Assembly (NCBI GenBank): GCA_024275115.1
Contig: JAJRZT010000041.1
Span: 1-64,000, forward strand
Reading direction: 5' to 3'
DNA length: 64,000 bases
Source of the DNA: Gammaproteobacteria bacterium
GTDB taxonomy: Bacteria; Pseudomonadota; Gammaproteobacteria; UBA6429; Thiohalophilaceae
Below, piece after piece: positions 1 to 11,088 of the stretch. The position numbers and the translations under genes were made by a program. Under the pieces are notes generated by a model that was given only the letters and a program-made list of their open reading frames with translations, did no database searches and was not told the origin of the DNA. How positions within the stretch are numbered: the stretch's first letter is position 1; each line of letters begins with the position of its first letter.

Positions 1-126
1 TTACGGCGCTTAACGCTTAACCTGCTTAAGGCCAATACCTCAAGCAAAGCCAGTATGAAACGAAAACGGAAAATTGCGATTATGGATGATACGTTGCGTT
101 CTGAGCTAGTGTGTCCAGAAATTTAA
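1..126 (+). pseudogene. C-terminal end of an ISAs1-family transposase (cut by window edge)
   Basis: Frame 1 is open from the first base to a TAA at 124-126 and encodes 41 residues (LRRLTLNLLK..., then a KRKR..AIMDD segment). The pattern 'R-R-x-x-x-N-L-L, then K-x-K-R, then D-x-x-x-L' is how transposases of the ISAs1 / H-repeat family end. The rest lies outside the window, so I cannot tell whether the element is intact. It is marked as a partial gene for that reason. It borders a toxin-antitoxin pair, as often seen in accessory DNA. An IS4-type transposase tail is a less likely alternative. Confidence 0.6.
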
Positions 127-141
127 TATGCTCTTGCCCTA
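123..141. repeat. Probable right end (terminal inverted repeat) of the ISAs1-like element
   Basis: TTAATATGCTCTTGCCCTA directly follows, and overlaps the stop codon of, the transposase fragment. From general knowledge, ISAs1-family right ends resemble ...ATGCGCTTGCCCTG, so this looks like a diverged IS end. The matching left end is outside the window, so the assignment is inference. Confidence 0.4.
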
Positions 142-159
142 CATAAATATGCCGTTATC

Positions 160-188
160 TTGCTTTTAGAGTGTTTATAGTCGATAAT
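160..188 (+). promoter_or_regulatory. Sigma70-type promoter of the toxin-antitoxin pair
   Basis: A -35 TTGCTT (160-165) is separated by exactly 17 bases from a -10 GATAAT (183-188). The predicted start near 195 falls inside the palindrome at 194-210, as expected for an autorepressed antitoxin promoter. The downstream ATG (235) has a good ribosome site (GGAGATAGG). Confidence 0.6.
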
Positions 189-193
189 TAATG

Positions 194-210
194 TACGGCA
201 TATTGCCGTA
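194..210. promoter_or_regulatory. Palindromic operator of the TacAT-like pair
   Basis: TACGGCA-TAT-TGCCGTA is a perfect inverted repeat with 7-bp arms over the predicted transcription start. A related half-site (ATATGCCGT) lies at 147-155. DUF1778 antitoxins bind such sites through their ribbon-helix-helix domain and repress their own operon, so an operator role is the natural inference. Confidence 0.6.
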
Positions 211-234
211 TTTTAGTGGAGATAGGTAAAAATC

Positions 235-516
235 ATGGCACAATCAGTACCACGCGAACGTATTGAAATGCGAGTTGATGCAGATGTAAAACACCTTGCT
301 GAAAGGGCTTCTGCTGCTCAGGGTTTTTCCTCGTTAACCGATTTTATCACAAGCTTGATTCGTGATAATGCGCCGCTCATTTTACAAAATGAAACCTCAA
401 TCCAGTTGACCAATGCGCAATTCGATAAATTTATCGCGGCATGTGAAGACACTGAGCGTCAACCTGGCGAACGTCTTGTTGCTGCAGCCAAACGGTTGGA
501 TGCAGAGGGGTTTTAA
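235..516 (+). CDS. tacA: DUF1778 (TacA-type) antitoxin
   Basis: A 93-residue protein with the DUF1778 layout: an N-terminal ribbon-helix-helix (ERIEMRVDADVKHLAERAS, about residues 8-27) for DNA binding, then a helix with SLTDFITSLI, and a C-terminal tail (FDKFIAACEDTERQP...AAKRLDAEGF) that in this family wraps the GNAT toxin. It should neutralise the acetyltransferase encoded next and repress the promoter at 160-188 by binding the palindrome at 194-210. The start has a strong ribosome site about 10 bases upstream. The stop abuts the toxin's TTG start, so translation is probably coupled. Family assignment is firm; function in this organism is inferred. Confidence 0.9.
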   Translation: MAQSVPRERIEMRVDADVKHLAERASAAQGFSSLTDFITSLIRDNAPLILQNETSIQLTNAQFDKFIAACEDTERQPGERLVAAAKRLDAEGF

Positions 517-1029
517 TTGGCCTTTTTACAAGAATTTGTATTAGTCGATAAAGCTCAACATGATTTAAAAAAATTTAGCTGCGGTAAGCCAGATATGGAT
601 ACCTTTCTGGCTCGCTTTGCTGTGAAAAATATGCAACTAGGGCTTAGTCGCACCTGGGTGTTACCCGTTGCTGAAGAAGCAGCAAAAGCACAAATTGCTG
701 CCTATTACTCACTTGCATCATCAACTGTAAACCGTGAATCAATACCAACCGACAAACATTTGCCAGGTTATCCAGCTTCGGTTGTATTGCTTGCAAGGCT
801 AGCGGTTGATCAACAATTTACAAAGCAGCGGCTTGGTGAAAAGACGTTGATTACCGCACTTAGAAAAGCAGTAGAGTTAACCACAACAGGCCTACCAGCG
901 ATTGGTATCATACTTGATGTTTTAGATGACGAAGCACTTGGTTTCTATCAACATTTTGAGATGTTTAAACCCTTTACCGATGATCCAATGCGACTCTTTG
1001 TGCCCATGAATGCTTTAAAACAACTATAA
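517..1029 (+). CDS. tacT: GNAT acetyltransferase toxin (TacT-type)
   Basis: A 170-residue GNAT-fold protein. Residues about 90-115 hold the acetyl-CoA loop (LLARLAVDQQ...QRLGEKTL), and FYQHFEMF near residue 145 carries the Tyr used as general acid in TacT toxins. Relatives acetylate the amino group of charged tRNAs and stop translation. The start is TTG at 517, directly after the antitoxin TAA, with AGAGGGG at 504-510 as ribosome site; a weak start codon suits a toxin kept below its antitoxin. The first Gly of the usual Q-x-x-G-x-G loop is replaced (KQRLGE), so activity should not be assumed. Confidence 0.88.
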   Translation: MAFLQEFVLVDKAQHDLKKFSCGKPDMDTFLARFAVKNMQLGLSRTWVLPVAEEAAKAQIAAYYSLASSTVNRESIPTDKHLPGYPASVVLLARLAVDQQFTKQRLGEKTLITALRKAVELTTTGLPAIGIILDVLDDEALGFYQHFEMFKPFTDDPMRLFVPMNALKQL

Positions 1030-1030
1030 A

Positions 1031-1214
1031 GTTATTCGCAAAACGCAAACAACGGGGTCGAACCAAACTAACCCTTTGAAAAATATTAATAAAAGATCAA
1101 AAACACACCCATATTATTGCTTAGAAGCCCTTTTTTGATAGTAAAATGGTTACTTTAAGGAAGGTAGGAGCCCACCTAATCAACTGACACTGAATAAGCG
1201 GTTATTCGCAAAAC
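1031..1214. repeat. 14-bp direct repeat in the gap before miaB
   Basis: GTTATTCGCAAAAC occurs at 1031-1044, just after the toxin stop, and again at 1201-1214. The 1030-1298 gap contains no convincing gene. A short imperfect stem (GGTAGG/CCCACC) lies near 1164-1180. The direct repeat could mark an insertion or recombination scar that brought in the toxin-antitoxin pair; this is inference. Confidence 0.4.
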
Positions 1215-1298
1215 AGGCTCAGAACAGAACTGGAAACTTGCCGTGCTTAGTGATACCTTAGCCCGCCCTGACAATGAAGGCCTGTTCTATTTAATATC

Positions 1299-2732
1299 AT
1301 GAACAAAAAAGTTTTTATTAAAACATTCGGTTGTGCGATGAATGAGTATGATTCCGGTAAAATGGCGGATATTTTGAAGGATTCGCACGATCTGGAATTG
1401 ACTCAGGATGAAGCGCTGGCCGATGTATTACTGTTAAACACCTGTTCGGTACGCGAAAAAGCACAGGAAAAGGTGTTTTCTCAGCTTGGGCGTTGGCGCA
1501 AATTAAAAGCCAAACAACCGGATATTCTGATTGGCGTAGGTGGTTGTGTGGCCAGCCAGGAAGGGCAGGCCATTCTTAAGCGTGCCAGTTATGTCGATTT
1601 GATTTTTGGCCCGCAAACTCTGCACCGCTTGCCGCAGTTGTTTGATCAGGCTATTAAACAGAAAAAAGCGCAAATCGACATTAGTTTTCCTGAAATTGAA
1701 AAATTTGACCATATGCCGGAAGCGCGCGTCGAGGGTGCTACTGCGTACGTGTCGATAATGGAAGGTTGCAGCAAATATTGTACTTTCTGCGTGGTACCGT
1801 ATACGCGTGGCGAAGAATTTAGTCGGCCATTTGATGATGTTATCGCTGAAATTGCCGGCCTGGCCGCTCGTGGGGTGAAAGAAGTCACTTTGCTGGGGCA
1901 AAACGTTAATGCCTATCGGGGCAACATGCATGATGGTGGCAGCGCCGATCTAGCCTTATTGATGCATTATGTGGCAGCTATTGAGGGTATCGGGCGCATT
2001 CGTTATAGCACCTCGCACCCGTTGGAAATGAGCGACAGCCTGATCCAGAGTTATGCTGAAATCCCTGAATTAGTGAGCCACCTGCATTTGCCGATTCAAA
2101 CCGGTTCCAATGCCCTGCTGCAGTCGATGAAACGACGCCATACAACGGACGAATACCGGGATATTATGCGCCGAATTCGTGCAATTCGCCCGGACATCAG
2201 CATGTCGTCTGATTTTATTGTCGGTTACCCCGGTGAAACCGAGCAGGACTTTAAAGACACGATGGACTTTATTGCCGAAATAAACTTCGACCATTCTTAT
2301 AGCTTTGTTTATAGCCAACGCCCCGGTACGCCTGCGGCAGACTTTGATGATGATGTGCCACTAGGTCTTAAAAAACAAAGACTTGCACTGTTGCAGCAGC
2401 GTTTAAGCCAGCAGTCGGCCAATATTAGCCGTAAAATGGTGTGTTCCACACAGCGGATTTTAGTCACGGGGTTATCCCCAAAACAGAAAAAACAGCTCGA
2501 TTTAAGTGCCTACGATGCGGACAAGGCCGTTGCCGTGGACTTTGATGCCGGTGTAATCGGTGCTGGCGCAAAAAATTCTCAGCTAACTGGCCGCACAGAG
2601 AACAATCGTGTGGTAAACTTTACAGGTAACCACGACTTAATCGGTACTTTTGTAAACGTGAATATCACCGCAGCTTTTTCAAACTCTCTCCAGGGAGAGC
2701 TTCCTTCTGGCAGCCGCCACTCCATTGCATAG
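1299..2732 (+). CDS. miaB: tRNA-2-methylthio-N6-dimethylallyladenosine synthase MiaB
   Basis: A radical SAM methylthiotransferase (477 aa, close to the 474 of E. coli) that adds the 2-methylthio group to i6A37 of tRNAs reading codons starting with U. The N-terminal UPF0004 domain has Cys12, Cys49 and Cys83 for the auxiliary 4Fe-4S cluster. The radical SAM motif CSKYCTFC gives Cys157, Cys161 and Cys164. All six positions are identical to E. coli numbering, which also fixes the start. A TRAM domain follows at the C-terminus. No good ribosome site is visible before the ATG, and the upstream gap carries accessory repeats. First gene of the conserved miaB-ybeZYX-lnt cluster. Confidence 0.97.
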   Translation: MNKKVFIKTFGCAMNEYDSGKMADILKDSHDLELTQDEALADVLLLNTCSVREKAQEKVFSQLGRWRKLKAKQPDILIGVGGCVASQEGQAILKRASYVDLIFGPQTLHRLPQLFDQAIKQKKAQIDISFPEIEKFDHMPEARVEGATAYVSIMEGCSKYCTFCVVPYTRGEEFSRPFDDVIAEIAGLAARGVKEVTLLGQNVNAYRGNMHDGGSADLALLMHYVAAIEGIGRIRYSTSHPLEMSDSLIQSYAEIPELVSHLHLPIQTGSNALLQSMKRRHTTDEYRDIMRRIRAIRPDISMSSDFIVGYPGETEQDFKDTMDFIAEINFDHSYSFVYSQRPGTPAADFDDDVPLGLKKQRLALLQQRLSQQSANISRKMVCSTQRILVTGLSPKQKKQLDLSAYDADKAVAVDFDAGVIGAGAKNSQLTGRTENNRVVNFTGNHDLIGTFVNVNITAAFSNSLQGELPSGSRHSIA

Positions 2733-2751
2733 ATCTAAATTTTAAATCATC

Positions 2752-3774
2752 TTGAATACCACTATCCAATCAAGCTCTATTATTTTAGAACCGGCCGACA
2801 ATCGCCGTCTGGCAAATTTGTGTGGCCAGTTCGATGAGCATTTACGCCAAATAGAACAACGTTTGGGTGTTGAAATTAATAATCGTGGCAATACCTTTAA
2901 AGTGATAGGCGAAAGTGATTCAGTTCAGGCGGCCGAAGCCTTGTTGCGCGAACTTTATAACGAAACGGACAAAGTGGAACTTGAGCCCAGCTCAATCAAC
3001 CTGCTGTTACAGCAATCCGGCGTGGAGTCTTATATAAAAGCCCCTGCTGAAATTGTTGAAGATGTTGTCATTAAAACCCAGCATGGGATTGTGCGTGGCC
3101 GAGGGCCGAATCAAAAACATTACCTGTCGCGCATTCAATCGCACGATATTAATTTTGGTGTTGGCCCGGCCGGTACGGGTAAAACCTATTTAGCGGTGGC
3201 CGCTGCGGTGGCCGCTTTGCAAAAAGAACAAGTTGATAGAATTATTTTAACGCGGCCAGCAGTAGAAAGTGGTGAGCGGCTGGGTTTTTTACCGGGTGAT
3301 TTGTCACAGAAGATAGACCCTTACTTGCGCCCACTTTACGATGCACTTTATGAAATGCTGGGTTTTGATTATGTTGCAAAATTAATTGAACGCAATGTTA
3401 TTGAAGTGGCACCGTTAGCCTATATGCGTGGCCGGTCACTCAACGACTCTTTTATTATTCTCGATGAGGCGCAAAACACCACTGTTGAACAAATGAAAAT
3501 GTTTTTAACTCGCATTGGTTTTGGTTCCAAAGTGATTGTAACCGGTGATGTAACTCAGGTTGACCTGCCTCGTGGGCAGCGTTCTGGTTTACGGCATGTG
3601 ATTGATGTATTGGTCGATGTTAAAGGAATCAGCTTTACTTTTTTTAAAGCAAAAGATGTGGTGCGGCATCCACTGGTTCAGCAAATAGTAACGGCCTACC
3701 AGAATCGTGAAGACGAAGAAAAATCGCTTAAGTCACCACTACAAAATCCCCCTAAAGAAAATGAACAAAAGTAA
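2752..3774 (+). CDS. ybeZ: PhoH-family ATPase YbeZ
   Basis: A 340-residue PhoH-like P-loop ATPase. The N-terminus (ILEPADNRRLANLCGQFD) matches YbeZ proteins and sets the TTG start at 2752, 19 bases after miaB. A KH-like region covers about 20-75. The Walker A GPAGTGKT is at 138-145 and the Walker B/DEAQN motif at 238-242. YbeZ works with the ribosome-linked endonuclease YbeY, and here its stop overlaps the ybeY start by one base (TAATG), so the two are translationally coupled. The precise RNA-related job is not settled for the family. Confidence 0.93.
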   Translation: MNTTIQSSSIILEPADNRRLANLCGQFDEHLRQIEQRLGVEINNRGNTFKVIGESDSVQAAEALLRELYNETDKVELEPSSINLLLQQSGVESYIKAPAEIVEDVVIKTQHGIVRGRGPNQKHYLSRIQSHDINFGVGPAGTGKTYLAVAAAVAALQKEQVDRIILTRPAVESGERLGFLPGDLSQKIDPYLRPLYDALYEMLGFDYVAKLIERNVIEVAPLAYMRGRSLNDSFIILDEAQNTTVEQMKMFLTRIGFGSKVIVTGDVTQVDLPRGQRSGLRHVIDVLVDVKGISFTFFKAKDVVRHPLVQQIVTAYQNREDEEKSLKSPLQNPPKENEQK

Positions 3775-4304
3775 TGAATAATACCTCAGCAGAACCTCCG
3801 CCGAAATATTCATGTGCTGTTGATGTGCAGTGTATGTATGCGGATATTTCTGTGCCTGCAGATAAATTATTCAGTGAGTGGGTCTCGGCGGTTATTACTT
3901 TTCTAGTTGAACACAAACAATTAGAACAAACAGATTATGAAGTGGCGATTCGTATTGTTGATAAAGTTGACAGCCAGCAATTAAATAATCAGTACCGGCA
4001 AAAAAATGTGCCCACTAACGTACTTTCTTTCCCTTTCGATACGCCGGAAATTTTTAAACAATGTCAGCAACTTGATATTCTGGGCGATATTGTTGTTTGT
4101 GCGCTTATTGTAGAAGCTGAGGCACAACAACAAAATAAAAGCATTGAACAGCACTGGGCACATATGATTGTGCACGGTGTGCTGCACTTATTAAATTATG
4201 ATCATACCAACGACGACGATGCCAGTGTGATGGAAGCCCTGGAAACCAGAATTCTTTCACAGCTGGGTTATCCAAACCCTTACACGGAACACCCTTATGA
4301 GTGA
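3774..4304 (+). CDS. ybeY: Endoribonuclease YbeY (16S rRNA maturation)
   Basis: UPF0054 metalloprotein of 176 residues, needed in relatives for 16S rRNA 3'-end maturation and ribosome quality control. The zinc site H-G-V-L-H-L-L-N-Y-D-H gives His134, His138 and His144. The conserved NVLSFPF lies at 82-88. The N-terminus is about 20 residues longer than in E. coli and includes a Pro-rich start. It overlaps ybeZ by one base and corC by 8 bases, so the three are tightly coupled. Confidence 0.95.
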   Translation: MNNTSAEPPPKYSCAVDVQCMYADISVPADKLFSEWVSAVITFLVEHKQLEQTDYEVAIRIVDKVDSQQLNNQYRQKNVPTNVLSFPFDTPEIFKQCQQLDILGDIVVCALIVEAEAQQQNKSIEQHWAHMIVHGVLHLLNYDHTNDDDASVMEALETRILSQLGYPNPYTEHPYE

Positions 4305-5235
4305 GTCGCAGAACAATTCAACTGAAGAACCGCAAGCAGAAAACAATCAGCCAGGCTGGTTTGAACGTGTCACACAGTTTTTTCAAAATGAAGTTACCAA
4401 CCAGGAGCAATTGCTGGATGTAATGCAGGAAGCGAAAAAGAACAGTCTGCTGGATCAGTATTCACTAACAATGATTGAAGGTGTCATACAGGTTGCAGAA
4501 ATGCAGGTGCGTGACATTATGATTCCACGCTCACAAATTGTGGTGGTAGAACGTGATTCAGATTTAAAAACAATATTACCTACCGTGATTGAGTCTGCGC
4601 ATTCGCGTTTCCCTGTTATTGGTGAAAACAAGGATGAGGTGGTTGGTATATTATTAGCGAAAGATTTATTAACACAAATAAATAATGATAAAAACAACGG
4701 TTTTAATATACGTGAAATATTGCGCCCGGCGGTGTTTATTCCTGAAAGTAAACGACTGAATGTATTACTGGATGAGTTTCGTGCGAATCGTAATCATATG
4801 GCGATAGTGGTGGATGAATACGGTGGTATTGCCGGCCTGGTGACCATTGAAGATGTGCTGGAACAAATTGTCGGTGAAATTGAAGATGAGCATGACATTG
4901 AAGAAGATAAATTTATCCATGCGCATTCAAACGGAACCAGTATTGTTAAATCAATTACACCTATCGATGAGTTTAATGAACACTTCAAATGTGAAATTGT
5001 AAGTGATGAAGTGGACACAATAGGTGGTATTGTGATTAATGCGCTAGGCCATATGCCCAAGCGGGGTGAGTCGGTGAACCTGTATGGTTTTAATTTTAAA
5101 GTGCTGCGTGCCAGTCGGCGTCGGATTCATCTGCTGGAAGTGACACGCATCAGCGAGCCTGAGCAGCAAGAGTCAATTGAAGAAGAGATAACTGAGCAGG
5201 ATATTCCTTCTTCTACAGCCATTAATAGTAAGTAA
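4297..5235 (+). CDS. corC: CorC/YbeX-type CBS-domain protein
   Basis: A 312-residue cytosolic protein with a short acidic N-terminus, two CBS domains (about 70-130 and 135-195, including the typical MIPRSQI and HMAIVVDEYGGIAGLVTIEDVLEQIVGE-type stretches) and a CorC_HlyC domain (about 210-285). Members have been linked to Mg/Co efflux and, through the operon, to ribosome and envelope functions; the second link is contextual. It overlaps ybeY by 8 bases and precedes lnt, the order seen in most Gammaproteobacteria. It lacks a membrane domain, unlike long HlyC/CorC proteins. Confidence 0.93.
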   Translation: MSESQNNSTEEPQAENNQPGWFERVTQFFQNEVTNQEQLLDVMQEAKKNSLLDQYSLTMIEGVIQVAEMQVRDIMIPRSQIVVVERDSDLKTILPTVIESAHSRFPVIGENKDEVVGILLAKDLLTQINNDKNNGFNIREILRPAVFIPESKRLNVLLDEFRANRNHMAIVVDEYGGIAGLVTIEDVLEQIVGEIEDEHDIEEDKFIHAHSNGTSIVKSITPIDEFNEHFKCEIVSDEVDTIGGIVINALGHMPKRGESVNLYGFNFKVLRASRRRIHLLEVTRISEPEQQESIEEEITEQDIPSSTAINSK

Positions 5236-5258
5236 ATTTAGATACTGGCCAATCAATA

Positions 5259-6818
5259 ATGGGCATATCGGCTTTTATAAAAAATATCCAGCAGTTAAGT
5301 ATGCTTAAGCAGTCTGTTATTGCACTGTTTGCTGGTTTATGCCTGCCGCTGGCTTTTTCCCCTGTATATTTTTTCCCCTTGGCTTTTTTATCACCGCTGG
5401 TTTTATTTTTTCTATGGTTGGACAAAACACCGCGGCAGGCTTTTAAATTAGGCTTTGCATTTGGTTTTGGATTTTTTGCGTTTGGTCTTTCGTGGGTCTA
5501 CGTTGCTATTCATGTGTTTGGTGCCACACCCGCATGGGTGGCAGTTATTATGGTTGCATTATTTGCCGCCTACCTTGCTTTATTTATTGCCCTGCAAGGC
5601 TGGTTGGGGGCTAAGTTAATAGCAAAATTTCAAATTTCTTTTTCACTGCAAGTGCTTATTGTTTTCCCTGTTTTGTGGTTGCTATTTGAATGGTTAAGGG
5701 GCTGGTTCTTAACCGGAATGCCGTGGTTGCACCTTGGTTATGCTTTCCCTGTGTTGCCTTTGTCAGGCTATGCACCCGTATTCGGTGTTTATGGTGTATC
5801 CTTTTTAGTTGTCTTTATGACGGCACTGGTTTTTTATGCATTGAATGCAGCCAATAATATAAAGCGTATTATCGCTGTAACAGGTGCTATTAGTATCTTG
5901 TTTATTGGTTTTGGTTTATCGAAAATTGAATGGACAGAGCCAAAAGATAAGTTGATTAAAGTCAGCCTTGTGCAGGGTAATGCCGAGCAGCTAACAAAGT
6001 GGGATGCAGATAAAATAAAATTACGCATGGACACTTACGCAGAATTGTCACGCCAGCACTGGGACAGTGATGTTGTTATCTGGCCGGAAAATGCCATGAC
6101 GATTTTTTACCATCAACTGGATAAAAAATATTTACTGCCTTTGGCGAAAGAAGCAAAGCAAACTAACACAGACTTAATTGTTGGTTTACCTTTTATGGAT
6201 GAGGACTTTGAGAATTACTATTCGAGTATGATGAGTTTTTCGGCCAGTGATAAAAAACTGAACAGCTATTCCGGGGTTTTTCATAAAGTGCACCTGGTGC
6301 CCTTTGGTGAATATGTGCCACTTGAAGGTTTAATTCGTGGTCTGGTCAAATTTTTTGATTTGCCCATGTCGAACTTTAGCAAAGGCAAGCAGGATCAACC
6401 GCTGTTAAAAATGCGTGGTGAACCACTGGCAACAACCATTTGCTATGAAGACTCGTTTGGAGAAGAACTTATTCGGCAATTACCAGAGGCCACACTTTTA
6501 CTCAATGGCAGTAATAATGGCTGGTATGGTGATTCGCTTGCGCCTCACCAGCATTTGCAAATATCACAAATGCGCGCACTTGAAACTGGCCGGATGTTAT
6601 TACGTGCCACTACCAATGGTATTTCTGCGGTGATCGATCACAAAGGCAAGATATTGGCACGCTCCCCGCAATTCAAGACCTATGTGCTCACTTATTCAGT
6701 ACGGCCCCGAACGGGGGCAACACCGTATGTTCGTTGGGGGAACTGGCCGGTTATCAGTCTGGCTTTTTTATTGCTATTCGGGGCGATTATTTACACGAAT
6801 AAAACCAAAAATACCTGA
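5259..6818 (+). CDS. lnt: Apolipoprotein N-acyltransferase Lnt
   Basis: Inner-membrane enzyme (519 aa) that adds the third acyl chain to the N-terminal Cys of lipoproteins, a step needed for Lol sorting. About six to seven hydrophobic segments fill residues 15-225, followed by a periplasmic nitrilase-fold domain and a last membrane helix near 490-510. The catalytic triad is visible: Glu277 (WPENA), Lys343 (FHKVHLVPFGEY) and Cys395 (TICYEDSFG). The start could instead be the Met at residue 15 (5301); neither site has a strong ribosome signal. Last gene of the miaB-to-lnt set. Confidence 0.96.
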   Translation: MGISAFIKNIQQLSMLKQSVIALFAGLCLPLAFSPVYFFPLAFLSPLVLFFLWLDKTPRQAFKLGFAFGFGFFAFGLSWVYVAIHVFGATPAWVAVIMVALFAAYLALFIALQGWLGAKLIAKFQISFSLQVLIVFPVLWLLFEWLRGWFLTGMPWLHLGYAFPVLPLSGYAPVFGVYGVSFLVVFMTALVFYALNAANNIKRIIAVTGAISILFIGFGLSKIEWTEPKDKLIKVSLVQGNAEQLTKWDADKIKLRMDTYAELSRQHWDSDVVIWPENAMTIFYHQLDKKYLLPLAKEAKQTNTDLIVGLPFMDEDFENYYSSMMSFSASDKKLNSYSGVFHKVHLVPFGEYVPLEGLIRGLVKFFDLPMSNFSKGKQDQPLLKMRGEPLATTICYEDSFGEELIRQLPEATLLLNGSNNGWYGDSLAPHQHLQISQMRALETGRMLLRATTNGISAVIDHKGKILARSPQFKTYVLTYSVRPRTGATPYVRWGNWPVISLAFLLLFGAIIYTNKTKNT

Positions 6819-6872
6819 CGCGCAAACCGATAATGCGTAAAATATCCTGCAAAGTCTCATCTTGTAAAATAA

Positions 6873-9391
<2,519 letters not shown>

Positions 9392-9392
<1 letters not shown>

Positions 9393-9967
9393 TGAAAAAA
9401 AGACTGAGTCAAATAATACTGTTAATACTGACATTGAGTTTACTATCAGCTTGCGGGTTTCGCTTGCGTGGTGCCAGCAATTTACCGGCAACAATCAAAT
9501 ATGCTGTTATTGATGGTGTGGCACAATACAGTGAAGTGGGGCTGGCGATTAAGCAACAACTGGAAGTATCTGGTACCAAAGTTGTCAGTACTGCCGATGT
9601 TGACACGGTGCATTTTGTTGTATTGAAAAATAAATTTACCCGCCGGGTCTTATCTGTTGGTGCTTCGGGTACGGCCAATGAATATGAACTGGCCTACAGC
9701 TTTTCTATGCGGGTGCAAGACCCAAAAGGGAAACTGCTGGTTGCTGAGCGTGCCATTAATCTGAATCGTAATTATATTTATGATGCATCTCAGGCGCTGG
9801 CCAAGAGTGATGAAGAATTAACGATCAAGTCACAAATGATTTCGTTGGCTGTTCGTCAGTCAATGCGACGCATTGGTATTAAATTAAGGCAAGACTCGGA
9901 TTTAAAGCCAGCAGCTGAAAAGGCATCTCCAACGGCAAAGCCGGTTAAAGATAGTAGTGTTAAATAA
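9392..9967 (+). CDS. lptE: LPS-assembly lipoprotein LptE
   Basis: Outer-membrane lipoprotein (191 aa) that plugs the LptD barrel and helps place LPS in the outer leaflet. A lipoprotein signal ends at LLSAC, with Cys21 as lipidation site, followed by GFRLRG, the conserved start of mature LptE. The rest has the alternating pattern of the alpha/beta LptE fold, and a Lys/Pro/Ala-rich tail (about 170-191) looks disordered. It overlaps leuS by one base and is followed 5 bases later by holA. Together with lptABC at 30030-31824 it covers much of the Lpt bridge; lptD and lptFG are not in the window. Confidence 0.93.
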
Positions 9968-9972
9968 CAGTA

Positions 9973-11025
9973 ATGAATATCGCCTTACAACAACTTTCAA
10001 ATCATCTTCGCCAGCAGGTAATGAATGTTTACTATGTGGCTGGTGATGAGCCTTTGCAAAAAGAAGAAGCGGTAAAGGCAATAAGGCAGGCTGCAAGTAA
10101 CGATGGTTTTACTGAGCGGGTTGTACTGGATGTTGATAAACAATTTGACTGGGGTTTACTGCTGGCGGAAAGCCAGAGTATGTCGTTGTTTGGTGATAAG
10201 CGCTTAATTGAACTACGTATGCCACAAACAAAGCCGGGAGACAAAGGCAGTAAGGCGATTGTTGCTTTTATGGCCGGCTGCCCTGATGATGTGATGTTGC
10301 TGATCGTCAGCGGCAAACTGGATAAACCACAACTCAAGTCTAAGTGGTTTAAGGCGATTGATGCTAAAGGTGTTTGCATACAAGTTTGGCCGATTGATAA
10401 AACACAGTTGCCTGGCTGGGTAACGCAACGGATGGCGACACTCAAAATGCAGCCAACGCCCGATGCCCTGGCTCTTTTGTGCGACCGAGTTGAAGGCAAT
10501 TTACTGGCTGCCGAACAGGCACTGGAAAAATTATTTTTACTGAACGGTGAAGGGGAGGTGGACAGTGATGCGGTACGTGATCTGGTTGCCGACAGCTCGC
10601 GTTACAATGTTTTCCAGTTGGTCGACACCTGTTTAAATGGTGAGGCAAGCCAGTCAGTGAAAATTCTGGACGGCTTGCAGGGCGAAGGTGTTGATTCGGT
10701 GATTATTGTCTGGGCTTTAATGCGCGAAATTCGCACCCTGGTTTCGATGTCGTTGGCAATGAACGAGCAGAGTCTGGAGCAGGTTATCCGCTCTTTTCAT
10801 GTTTGGCAAAAACGCCAGAATTGCGTCAAATCGGCCTTGTCCCGGCATAAAGCGCGCCAGTGGCAGCTCTTTTTATGGCAATTAAGTGAGCTGGATAAGA
10901 TGAATAAAGGTCTTAAAGCAGGAAATATCTGGCATGAGTTGATACAATTAGTACTTAAGGTAGCGGGAAGCCCCTTAATGCCTGCGCAACGACCAAAACA
11001 AGCCGCGTATTCGTACCCGATTTAG
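9973..11025 (+). CDS. holA: DNA polymerase III delta subunit HolA
   Basis: The clamp-loader delta subunit (350 aa) that opens the beta sliding clamp. The N-terminal pattern VYYVAGDEPLQKEEA and the beta-binding region SMSLFGDKRLIELRMP (about 70-85) are typical, as are the lid segment near 160-215 and the C-terminal collar domain. The start ATG is 5 bases after lptE. Next to leuS-lptE and near nadD, the usual arrangement. Confidence 0.94.
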   Translation: MNIALQQLSNHLRQQVMNVYYVAGDEPLQKEEAVKAIRQAASNDGFTERVVLDVDKQFDWGLLLAESQSMSLFGDKRLIELRMPQTKPGDKGSKAIVAFMAGCPDDVMLLIVSGKLDKPQLKSKWFKAIDAKGVCIQVWPIDKTQLPGWVTQRMATLKMQPTPDALALLCDRVEGNLLAAEQALEKLFLLNGEGEVDSDAVRDLVADSSRYNVFQLVDTCLNGEASQSVKILDGLQGEGVDSVIIVWALMREIRTLVSMSLAMNEQSLEQVIRSFHVWQKRQNCVKSALSRHKARQWQLFLWQLSELDKMNKGLKAGNIWHELIQLVLKVAGSPLMPAQRPKQAAYSYPI

Positions 11026-11088
11026 TCGGCGCTTTTATTAACCGGTATTTAAGTCATTCTCCTTTTTCATTTTAGACAGGTTTAGCTA

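Noticed and set aside
1030-1298. Integron attC site or hidden gene before miaB
   Set aside because: GTTATTC does not fit the GTTRRRY core, and no open frame with a start signal is present.
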